From positions 21,588-85,587 of the forward strand of contig JANBPK010000764.1 of the NCBI GenBank assembly GCA_027579435.1: a DNA stretch of 64,000 nucleotides. The letters are read 5' to 3'. The notes under the pieces were generated by a model that was not told the DNA's origin, searched no databases, and worked only from the letters and a program-made list of their open reading frames with translations. Made by a program: the position numbers and the translations under genes. Shown here one piece after another: positions 37,900 through 47,914 of this stretch (the first letter of the stretch is position 1; the number at the start of each line of letters is the position of its first letter). The stretch comes from Candolleomyces eurysporus (taxonomy: Eukaryota; Basidiomycota; Agaricomycetes; Agaricales; Psathyrellaceae).

Positions 37900-39139
37900 T
37901 CAGGTCCAACCCATTGCGTAAAAAGCTTGTCGCGCAGCTTCTTCCTTGGCCGTCTGTTTGCTGCTTCCCGTGCCCTCCCCTTTCGGAATCCCGTTCACTT
38001 TATTGATCGAGTCAGTCCGAGTCTATTTCGAATACAAGGGATCTACACACCAACACAGCGCACCAGCCATGTCCCCGCATGAGATGGTCCGCTGAACTGA
38101 GTTGTGTATTCTACTGACACCCGCCTCTGTGCAGCCGTTTGGTTGAACAGAGGCAGGAATGGCAGATTAGGCTGTGCCGGTGCCAACGGATTAGTCCGTA
38201 ACATGGTCGACGGTGGCGGCATGGGCACAGGCATTGGTGGCGGCATGGGCACAGGCATTGGTGGCGGCATATGAGGTGGGGCTTGCCTCACAGGTGAGGG
38301 CAAAGGTTGCGAACCAAAGAAGATAGGTGGATGCGGCGGCGGAGGCGGAGACATGGGTGATCCTGGAGACACAAGCTCGGCCTTCACTTTCTTCAGTGGA
38401 GGCGGAGTCTGTGTCCGAGTAGGAGGCGGGGACTTCTCATTCACGACCATCGGCTCATGCGGGGTTTGTCCACCCATACTGGTCAAGTATTGTTCTAGTA
38501 GCTGTGCAATCCACTGGTACGCAACGCTTTCACCTGAATCTGCGTAAAGGCCACCAACGTAAGCATGGAAGATCGCACGAGTTTCCTGCATGTTTGCCAT
38601 GAGTTTTCCTGCCACTACAGCTGAGATGAACCGCCACGAACCTTGGGTTTATTAATACTGTAGGACGAGCGAAGGTCAAGGGCGCAGCGGAGCTTAGTGA
38701 GAAGTTTGTAATGGGAAACCCAAGCATCAAAAGCCTCATCCGAAAGCAGCTCCAGTTTCTTCTCCTAGAGCGCAGCAGTTAGTAGCATGGGATTAGTGCA
38801 CTTCCGAATCGAACCTACCGTCAGCTGGTGTGCCTTGAGCATCGGCCGGTGGTTGTTCAGGGCGTTAGATACAGCGGCGTCGAGAACAAATTCCCCATAG
38901 AAGGAAAGTCTTTCGTTATCAGCATAATCATCGACGCCCATGCCCTGTGATGACTGCCGTCGAATCGACGGATGGGTGAAGACTTGGAGGAGGGTGTCGA
39001 TATTAGTGATCGGGGGTAAGGCTGGGGCTCGAGCTGGATTGAAAGTGAATCCATCTCCATCGCGACTCCGTGCTCGTTTGAGATGTGTATAAGGCGGCGG
39101 TTCTGCGTAATGCAGACCGGGTTCGAGGACGAAATTCAT
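37900..39139 (-). CDS. RNase III-like protein with degenerate active site plus dsRBD
   Basis: Exons 38819-39139, 38659-38764, 38051-38614 and 37900-37997 sum to 362 codons plus stop. An RNase III fold is indicated by FTHPSIRR, then NERLSFYGEFVLD and FHAYVGGLYAD. Active enzymes have acidic catalytic residues as in NERLEFLGD and D-x-x-E-A. Here the second Glu is Ser, the Asp is Glu, and the late Asp/Glu pair reads Ala and His, so cleavage activity is unlikely. After a Pro-rich linker with MPPPMPVP repeats, a dsRNA-binding domain closes the protein (YTTQFSGPSHAGTWLV to QTAKEEAARQAFYAMGW). Degenerate RNase III plus dsRBD is also the layout of mitochondrial ribosomal protein mL44, although no targeting peptide is obvious. 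The 44-nt second intron is short but restores the frame. Confidence 0.8.
38215..38270 (-). repeat. 24-nt tandem repeat in the RNase III-like gene
   Basis: Two identical 24-bp units and part of a third encode MPPPMPVP repeats in the proline-rich linker between the RNase III-like fold and the dsRBD. The repeat keeps the frame. Confidence 0.7.
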
Positions 39140-39384
39140 CCGAGTGGAGAGTCGTGGTGGTGAGAGCAGGCCAAGTAGCGAACAACCCCACTGCGGAAGG
39201 CCGGACCAGCGGCCGGTTGGTCGTGTTGCAATCCAAAGCCGAAATCAAACATCGACAAAGTGTCGTCACTCTAGACTCTCTACACGTGATAGAAGAAACT
39301 CTAGACAGAACACATATCCACCCTGATAAATGTTCTGCAGGAAGCTCCGTCTCATCTCCCACCACCACCCTTGTCTCTGTCATC

Positions 39385-40593
39385 ATGGCTGGCCCCCTTG
39401 AAAACNTATCATCTTCAAAGGTATTTGAAGGCGAACTGATCAAATACAAGTTCAAGGTGCGGAGATCAGAGATACCCCCTTCCGTCTTCTGAAAGGCAAA
39501 CACGAATTCAGTCTGCCGCCCTGGGAGGATTGGATGCCCAGTTCAATCTCTTCATCCCTCTGCTGAAGAACGGTGCAAAGGCCCCCTTGCTCGTTTATCT
39601 CGCGGGTCTCACTTGCACCGAAGATAACGGGTAGGCAGTCCGATACACCCCTTGGATCATCAACACCAGTTCACACTGCCGCTAGTGCTCAGAAAGGTGG
39701 TTTCTTTGGTGCAGCTGCTGCCCAGGGCATCTCCATTATTTTCCCAGACACTTCCCCTCGGGGGGCCGGTGCTCCCGGAGAAGACGATGCCTGGGACTTT
39801 GGAACAGGTGCTGGCTTCTATCTAGATGCCACCAAACCTGAATACTCCAAGCACTACAATATGTACACCCACATCACTTCTGAGCTGCCCGAAGTGATCA
39901 AGGCAGCTGGTTTACCCATCGTTTGTCATTCGCCGCTTTTCTCTCTGTATCAGGGAGTTAGAAAGTCTTTGCTGACAGGATCTCGACCGGCAATCCATCT
40001 TCGGCCATAGTATGGGTGGCCATGGTGCCCTTGTGCTCTATCTTTCCTCGAAAACGAAACAATACCGTTCCGCATCGGCTTTCTCTCCTATTACTAACCC
40101 CTCCAAGTGCCCGTGGGGAGAGAAAGCTTTTAATGGCTATCTCGCAGGAGGGATTGAAGAAGGCGCTAAAACCTACGATGCAACGGAGCTGATTTCGCAA
40201 GCAAAGGAACCCCTTCATATCCTTGTGGATTATGCAAGCACCATTCCATGAAGTTGATGTCTATTCAATTGACTGACAGAGCGGTAGGGCACCGGCGATA
40301 ACTTTTATAAGCAAGGCCAACTTTTACCGGAAAACTTCCTGAAGGCTGCGCGAGCTGCCGGTTACAATGAAGTTCAAGTCCGGGTGAGAAGCCATATCGA
40401 TTACGACCACAGCTACTACTTTGTACGCCATTCTCTTCCGGTTTCTTCCTTGCCTATTGCTGACCATTTGGTTACCGAAGATCTCCACCTTCGCGGGAGA
40501 CCACATCCATTGTAAGACGCCGATATACCTTCCTAATTTTAACCCTTTCTAACCGCAGTCCCCCAAGTCCATGCCAATTTCCTCAAAGCATAG
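39385..40593 (+). CDS. S-formylglutathione hydrolase (esterase D)
   Basis: This enzyme hydrolyses S-formylglutathione in glutathione-dependent formaldehyde detoxification, in the cytosol. Seven exons (39385-39456, 39512-39630, 39686-39920, 39979-40233, 40288-40422, 40481-40511, 40559-40593) give 293 residues, the usual family length. Signature blocks are YLAGLTCTEDN, PDTSPRG, WDFGTGAGFY, the nucleophile elbow IFGHSMGGHGAL, VDYGTGDNF with the catalytic Asp, and DHSYYF with the catalytic His. The fourth intron (40234-40287) begins with GC rather than GT, and the conserved VDY-GTGDN junction leaves no other choice. N 39406 sits in a variable N-terminal codon. The gene starts 245 bp from the divergent RNase III-like gene and its stop is 56 bp from that of the kinase gene. 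Confidence 0.94.
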
Positions 40594-40649
40594 AGTAAAG
40601 ACAACAATCCAAATTGCAGAATAGGAACTGTAACAATTGTATTTACTAG

Positions 40650-42925
40650 CTATCCTCCGGACAGTATCTTTCGTCGATAAACCAACTTCAAATCCTCCAA
40701 TTCTGACTGGATCCAGATGTGGTTTAGTGCTCCGGCGACGGTTACACGTTGTGTGTAATCATGGACCAAAAGGGCTTCTACCAGAGAGCGTGCTGACGAC
40801 GCAACGATGATAAATATACACCACAGACCCGCGATNCCCAATTCCCTGCTTACCTTCTTGCAAACTGTGCCAAGGGTAATACGGATACTCCACATATCCC
40901 TGGATAATCATCGCCTTCACTCGGGCCTGCGTTTCGACCTGTGAGAGCTGCTGTTGACTGTGCTCGGGTCGACTTCCACGTTCTGCTGAATCATCCCAGT
41001 ACGAGGACGGAAAATCAGCCGAACCATTGTCAAACGGATGCGATCCACTGGTTTGAAGCGTCAGTCACATAGCAGATTACGGCAAAGTCGGCTAGCCGGA
41101 TAAGGGCGCAGCAGAAAAAAAACCTACGACAGCATGATGTATAAGACGACTCCGGCACTCCAACAGTCGGCAGGCATCCTTCGGACAGTAGTCAGCAGGA
41201 TAAGGTTTGGGCCGACGCAGACTCACTTACCCAACGTATCCCAGGTGCTTGTTATCCAGAGCCAAGATCCCTTCCGGAGGGAGATACGACACCGTTCCAC
41301 ATACGTTCAGCGTCTCTTGGTATGAATTCGGCCTCGCGAGTCCGAAATCCGCGATTAAGATCCGGGGATAGGGACCTGGCGCGTAGAGTAGTATATTCTC
41401 TGGCTAATGGCAAAAGAGAGTTTCAAGTCTGTNACAANTGACGAAATTTGCAGGTCCACCTCCCTTCAGATCTNGAAACGCCNCAAGCATTTATTTGGTT
41501 TGGTCAATTATCTCCGAGTGTAGGCACGNCGTACACACCTCGGTGGGCGATATGTCGACAATGAAGGTACTCAAGGCCTTTCAAAAGCTGAAACATGATG
41601 TATTTTGCCTCTGCTTCGCACAAGCGATGATTTCGGAGGCTTGCGGTCGANATGTATGTGAACAAATCGCCACCNGTGCACAGCTGCAAGAAGATGTGAC
41701 TAGAGANAGGAATGTGAGTACTCGAGTAGAACAATAAGGNCATTTCCGAACATGAATCCATTNTGCTCTTCTGTATCGTGAATTTCGTTGATGTTGGGCT
41801 CAATTTCCGACATAAGGTTAGATATAGTGATGATCAATTGTATATGAANGGACTGACATGTTTCAGCGTCATGAGAATCCGCACTTCTTTCTTGACCTGG
41901 TTTATCTCATGCTCACGCCTCGTCCTGATGCTCTTGCACGCGATCTGTTTGTGATTCATTGGGTCAAACGCAAGATGGACAGTTGCGAATGAACCGGATC
42001 CAAGGGACTGTGACATAACGATGTATCGTCCAATCCTCTGTACGACTGACTGGTCANTAAATTGATATGNTTACAATTTGAGTTTCCGTGCCTTTTGAAT
42101 GAGAGGTTGGGTGACCGGTTGGGTCGGATCGAACAAGCATGCTTTTTCGGTGGGCTCTTTCAAGACAAGATCACATGTGAAGGCTGATGAAAGGGTTCAT
42201 TAATTTCTGGGGCGANGGTGAAGGAGACTCACAGAGCGAGTTTGGTAATTGAAGAACGTCACCGTTCATGAGGATGACAACAGTCTTGCGTATTGGCTGC
42301 CCATTTAGCGTTATCCCGTTGCGCGAAACGTCCTACCCAATAAATATACGAAGGGCTCCTTTNGTGCGTCTGATAGAATCTGTGTAGACAATCGTACCTG
42401 GCAAGATACAATGACTCCCCCNGATGGTGATCGCACGCTGTATGTTCCTCTAAAAAGGTTGAATGAAGGAGGAAATGATGTATACTCACGCATATAGCTT
42501 GCAATGAACCCCGGAAACCAAGATGTCGTCTACCACGTACGAGCTAGGGCCGTCACAGATAGAACACCCTTCGAGCGAACATTGAGGCTCACCAAAGCTG
42601 AGGGTTTCTCCCGATTATGACAGGTCTAACAAAGTCCATGATGATAGCTGCTCTCTGTTAGTACGAAACGCCTTTGATTCGAGTTCAAATATGAGCAAAA
42701 ACCTTCTCGGCGATCGTTGCGAATCGTGACCAGTTTCGCGCATACATCGTGTCGATTACCGCTTGCTGTGAACTTGGACATGGAGGCCAGCGAAAAGATA
42801 CCCCGCGAGGAGGTTGATGAATCAAAAGGCCTGACAGGACTCGGAAACGTCCGTANGCTGTCCAAGAAGTTACCAAGAAGGTCCTCGGAGCTGATTGATC
42901 TGCCATCCAAAATAGGTACTGCCAT
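40650..42925 (-). CDS. FHA-domain serine/threonine kinase (Chk2/Cds1/Dun1 class)
   Basis: Probable DNA-damage or replication checkpoint kinase. From ATG 42925, an FHA domain is pieced from small exons 42703-42925, 42593-42650, 42490-42543, 42398-42449, 42233-42332 and 42075-42183. It shows the expected PVIIGRNP, SGVHCKL and SRNGITLNG motifs. The kinase domain starts RYIVMSQSLGSGSFATV with the lysine in IACKSI, then HPNI, CGGDLF-type hinge, HIAHRDLKPENILL, DFGLARP, a GTVSYLPPE activation-loop end, and a C-lobe ending NHIWIQSELEDLKL. The many N between 41430 and 42960 leave several splice sites in the kinase core unresolved, notably around 41740 and the donor after the HRDLK segment near 41470. 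Dun1- or Mek1-type identity is also possible. Confidence 0.82.
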
Positions 42926-42969
42926 AACCAAATCTAATCGTACAAGGATGGAGGCGAAANGTCGAACGT

Positions 42970-45281
42970 TCAGTCATAACCCTTTCCACTCCGCTGTTTT
43001 ACCCTCTTCATCTTTTTGTGTTGCTTTTTTCCTCCGCCGAGGTCNACGTTCCGCATCATGGCATCAAGACGCACCTGCTGGCTGGTTAACGGGGTACCGT
43101 CGTCTGCGACCAGAACTTGATTCGGATAGAACGTAGGCCGTGAAAGCGTCATCGCGTTCTTCTTTGACCCTGCGACGAAGGGCCGTGCAGATAGGCCTTG
43201 CCTCTGGAAAAANTCATCCTCAACAGCAAGAGCTTTATTCCCGAAGGCAGCCTGGGTTCCGTCTGCATTGGCAGGTNCAGGTGCGATGTAGGTATCTGCA
43301 TCCTTTCCTACTCGTGTCGTTGGTGCACGCTTCTTGCCAGCAGCACGCAGCAGCTGGCGCGCATGTGTTTCTTCGTTGAACACATCCTCCGAGGCTGTTG
43401 GAGGCGTATGGCAGTAAAGGAGCTTCCCATTGACATAATCCTTCAAGATGAATCTTGCAGCTCTGGCTTCGTCTGGATTTCCTTGCCCGGATCTCATAAA
43501 TCCTCTCGCAACTAAGAGATNATCAGTANGNTNTTCATTCGAAATATTATNNAGGAGACNTACCGGCATAAGCCTGCAAGAAATCCTCAGCCTTGACGTT
43601 TCCGTCGCCACCCTCTTCAACTCCTCTCACTTTNATTGTGAGGCCGTAAGTAGCTTCGAGCAACTCACGCGGAAGCCTCTTGACTACAAGAGCAACCGGC
43701 CCAGTGTGTTCCCTCAGCTGGTCAATGGGCAGGACACCATCGCACACCAGATCGGCTTTCGTAGTTGCAAATTGGGGAAAGACCAATCCAGGGCAGTCAC
43801 AAAGGATGATGTTATCGGACAAGTTGATAGTCTGGAAGTGTTTCGTTTTCCCAGGCGTCGATGAGACACTGACTTTCTTCTCTCCAAGCAGCGAGTTAAT
43901 GGTACTCGACTTTCCGACGTTAGGGTATCCAACAAGGCCGACGCTGAGTCTCGTAGGAACCTGACCGTTGGAGTCCTTGAAGTCTACACCGAATAATGTC
44001 AATGAAACTAGTGGACCGACAGATAAATCGTGCTTACTGTCTAATGAGGGTGCCATCTGGAGAAAGAGGGCTTCTAATTCAAGGACAGAAAGAATTTTGG
44101 TTCGAGGATCCGANGAATCTTCGTGCTCGTCGTCTGCGGAGAAGACGATTTTGTCATCTTGGTCCTCTTCNGATGAATCTTCATCGTCTTCGTCTTCAGA
44201 AGTTTGCTCAGTACTTTCTGACTCCTGCCTCTTGGCTTCGGCAGCCTCCCTCCGTGCTTCTTGTATCGCTATTCCTAGCGCTGCGGANTAGAATGCGTAT
44301 CGGATACCTTGTTGATCGAAGTAGTCCGCCCAGTATCGTCTACGTTTGAAGTTTAGNAGATCCATAAGACATTGATAGCAGGAAGACAAACCTCTGATTT
44401 GCTGTCAAGAGATCTGCTTTATTGATAAGAAGCATATTCTCTCGTTTGCCGGGCCCNGAACCTGCCTCTCCTTCATTCCCTTCGACATCCCGAACATAGT
44501 CTTCCAAATCCTTGCATCGGAANCGGAGTGGATTTCTGGCATCGACAATTTGGACGACTAGATGTGATCTTTCGAGAACTCTCCATAGCTGTCGCCACAC
44601 TTCTATGTTTCGTTCGAAAGGTGTAAGGAGAAAGTTTTCTTGCTCCTGTAGTCTGTGCCAAATGAGATCCTGCCACTTGGGGATGGCATTGGACGTACTG
44701 GGCCAGATTTCTACGCCATTCAAGGAAAGCAGCTCTCTCCTTCTGATCTAACTCTTCGTGTTTCATCGTTTTCTTCCATGGAGGTCGTCGGGGTACTCGT
44801 AGCCGACTTTCATTTTCTTCTTGTTTCTTAAGCGCTTTCTCTTCTTCGGCGGGAGTAAGAAGGTAAGGATTCTGGGTTGTAGAGGCGCTTTGGTTGATGA
44901 TTTTGACATTTCTTCGCTCTTTCACACACGATGAATGAACGTCTGACTATGATGTGAAGGGACTCACCAGCTGTGAAGTCTGTCCCGGCTAGTTGAGCGG
45001 TGTTGAAGAACTCATCCAGATCTCGCTCCTGGGTCACCGACTTCAANCTGTTNGAGTCTAGGTCCACAGAGTACTAGCAAGGTTTGGAACTTTAGCTNGG
45101 CATGATNCGTTTAGGTGTTGCTACTCACCAGGCTTGATTGTTGAGCCTTTTGAGCATCCTTGACCTTACGATTGATGATGGCTCTCCCCAAGCCGGTAGG
45201 GTTCAGATCTCTGCGTTTAGGAGCCTGGAAGAGACTAAGTTCACCNAAGAATTGTAGGGTCAATACTGGATGTTTACCATG
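42970..45281 (-). CDS. LSG1: large-subunit GTPase LSG1
   Basis: LSG1 is a cytoplasmic circularly permuted GTPase that releases Nmd3 from pre-60S ribosomes. The G motifs appear in permuted order: NKAD (G4) near nt 44410, then the P-loop GYPNVGKSS near 43925 and DCPG (G3) near 43800. The N-terminal region has PKRRDLNPTGLGRAIINRK and the conserved PRRPPW. The C-terminus is Lys/Gly-rich (KKQHKKMKRVKQRSGKGYD). A long acidic insertion lies between G4 and G1, typical of the family. The start codon seems to be an exon of its own: ATG at 45279-45281 followed at once by an intron to the GCTCCTAAACGC block. Many N occur; most in this gene replace real bases and keep the frame. Confidence 0.92.
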
Positions 45282-45463
45282 GATTCAGAGGATGGAAGAA
45301 ATTGGTAGAGAAAGCCCCGTAATTATCACTCAGCAATTCGATTTTTGCTTCCCAATCAGTTACGTCATCCATTCCGGATATGTGCAGATAACCCCTGTTC
45401 ACCAATATATATNGAGCAATGGTACNTAGTACTTGTACNTGAAAAGCTGTATACAAGTCTTGT

Positions 45464-47574
45464 TCAGAAGGAGAAGTGTGCAGCATTTTTGCTGCTACCA
45501 ACGAGGTATACTGTTATTTGGGTTTAGTACTGCTCCCGATTTAGTACCGACGTACTTACCAGTGAATTGGCTTACAAACAACCCAATGGTGACCCCAGCC
45601 GCTACTGTGATCATACGAATNGCTAGAGAGAACCCACTGGAATATTGCTCTTCTGAGGTGTGATAAGTCTGAGTAACACCCCCTCCTTGGGCAATACCAG
45701 ACTGTCCAGTCGTCAGAAACGAAGATCTTCCAAAACGAGACGGTTCGAGCGCGTACCGGAACCAAAAACAAGACTCCCGTCACCATCGTTGTAAAGGCAG
45801 TGCCCCGAATACCACGAGAGTAAACGTTCCCAAGGACACCTACGACGAATGCACCTGCAGCCGAGACAATATCGGTTCTACCCGGCGCAATAATGCTGAA
45901 CGCCCGGTTGGCTGCGTAAGAGCAACAAGACAGAAAGACCATGATCGGAAGTTGACCACTCCTCCAATATTGAAGGTTCGATAACGAAGATGATGTCGAG
46001 TAAATGGGTACCAAGAAGAATAGGGTCCACCATGGCAAAGCCTGCCGCCACCAAGCCCAGTCAGGGTGTCGAATACAACCTGGTACAAAGGTTCAATCAC
46101 TCGAACGACATCGAGATGATATTGAGTACCTTTAGCCACATGGTCGTTTGCGCGAGCAAATGCAGTTGTTTGCCCAAGGATCCCAGTAATAGTGTCGATC
46201 GGGAAGGAACCGTTGAGTAATTTGAATGTCCCATGCGTGTACGTCAAGTTGGAAGGACCATCCATGCTGTGATAGTAATTCCGTCGGGCTCGAGAGTCCA
46301 CCAGGAGGTAAAAATCGGAGCCAATGGTCAAGCCGAATCCCTGAAGCATCGTGTAGCGGCACACTGAGCGAGTCCAAGACAGGGTCGCACTTACCAGGAA
46401 GAGAGTATATATGATGGCGTAGACGATTCGGACAGCGCCACAAAAGATGTTCTTCGACATCAGTTCCAAGGCACTGATCACTGGACGAATGGTTTCAATC
46501 ATCCAAGGTGGGAAGACCAGAATTTTGAGCACTTACAGACGGTAAATCCAGGTAAAATGACGACGACACCAGCAGAAGAAATAGCGTTGTAACAGAAGAA
46601 GTCGCCGGGGATGTTACTCAGAGCCCGCGCAACGAATGCCACGATGATAGAAACCGAAATCCTAGGGAAAATAAAGACATCGTCAACCAAGCGTTGGAGT
46701 AGAAATTCCCTCCAGAAGCGTACTCATAGACATTCGCGTACATAGCGCTTTTGTTCGCGGCATTCAAACCCAGGTACTGCAAAACGCAAGCACAAGCCCC
46801 GCTGACCCACATATCAGGTAAGGCTCCACCGAACGAGAGACCACAGATAATCGAGGCGCTCAAAAAAGCCAGAAAGCAGCGTGTTCCTAGACTATAGATG
46901 GGCGGCGCCTTCATAAGTCGCCTGAGTGCCCTCCCTCCTGGACCAGGACCGAGATTGCCATGCAAGACGTTCCGATAAATCTGGTGGACTTTCTGAAGAG
47001 AAGTCAGAGCAATACGCCCCCNGTGACCGTAAAAAGAAGGTCTTCCTCCCCGGTTCTCCTTCTAGAATCATAGAAACGATGACAATATTTGGCAAGTGAA
47101 CGAATTCTAACACGGTATCGAGTTTAGTTAGCGATTCCATTTCTCGGCGAATAGATAGATCCAAGTGGCTCACCAGCCTCGAGATCCAGAATGGCGGCCG
47201 CTGCAGTCAATTGGGCTTCAATTCGATGCGAAGGAGCGCCAAACGATAGTAGGGCCTTGGCCAGCGTCAGGATGAAATCCTTTTTGATATTGTTCGCTGC
47301 GAAACCTAGGGTTAATTGTCTTGAGTGGGACGGTCAGGCTAATCGGCTTACCTATATGGTGTTGAACTGCTTGAACTTCTCCACCAGGCTGTGAGCGCCT
47401 GAGAGGGATTCTGGTTAAATTGCTGATTTTCCGAGAAAGTCGGCGTGTGAGGGGGAGTGCGCCGGATCCCCCAGGAGCGGAGCGTCTTGGAGTGGTAGAT
47501 GGAGAGAGTCGTTCAGCGTCATCTTGCGTTTCACCGCGGTGTCGTCCCTGAGGATTGGTGCTCATGGTGTCCAT
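45464..47574 (-). CDS. ThrE/DUF1212-family membrane protein (Prm10-like)
   Basis: Multi-pass membrane protein of the threonine/serine exporter (ThrE, DUF1212) family, which in yeasts includes pheromone-regulated Prm10. After a disordered basic N-terminus, the cytoplasmic signature reads LTLAKALLSFGAPSHRIE and VHLPNIVIVSMI, then KAPPIYSLGTR. About ten hydrophobic segments follow, for example CFLAFLSASIICGLSFGG, SIIVAFVARALSNIPGDFF and AAGAFVVGVLGNVYSR. The C-terminus, VGSSKNAAHFSF, comes from a separate final exon (to 45464) joined to FVSQFT. N 47022 is an extra character: removing it joins FFLRS to GRIALTSLQKV. Start 47574 is the first methionine and 47565 is an alternative. Substrate and localisation are not evident. 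Confidence 0.85.
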
Positions 47575-47914
47575 CGCCGATGCTCTGAAGAAGAGGAGGC
47601 CAAGTTTTGATTTGTTCTGAGCTACATAAATACCTCCTGTCAGTTTCAAGTCACAATTCAAACCGGACTATGTCACATACGGAGATGGTTTCTGAATTGC
47701 TCCTACACACGCGAAAGGCTGAAGGTAGAATTGTCGAATGGATTGGGTATTGCATGTGTTGTTTCCAAGGCCATAATCAAATGTACAATGATAAGGTAAA
47801 CGATAGTACTGTAGCTACACATAACATCTGAAAGAAAAAAACTATGATAGAGAACTACGATAACATACGCGGTCAGTACGCGTCCTTGGTTATCGAGCCA
47901 TTGCTCGAGGTCGA
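47575..47914. other. intergenic region, nothing recognised
   Basis: About 340 AT-rich bases lie between the start of the ThrE-like gene and the stop of the Zn2Cys6 gene, both minus strand. Scanning by eye for tRNA box motifs and open frames gave nothing convincing. Confidence 0.5.
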
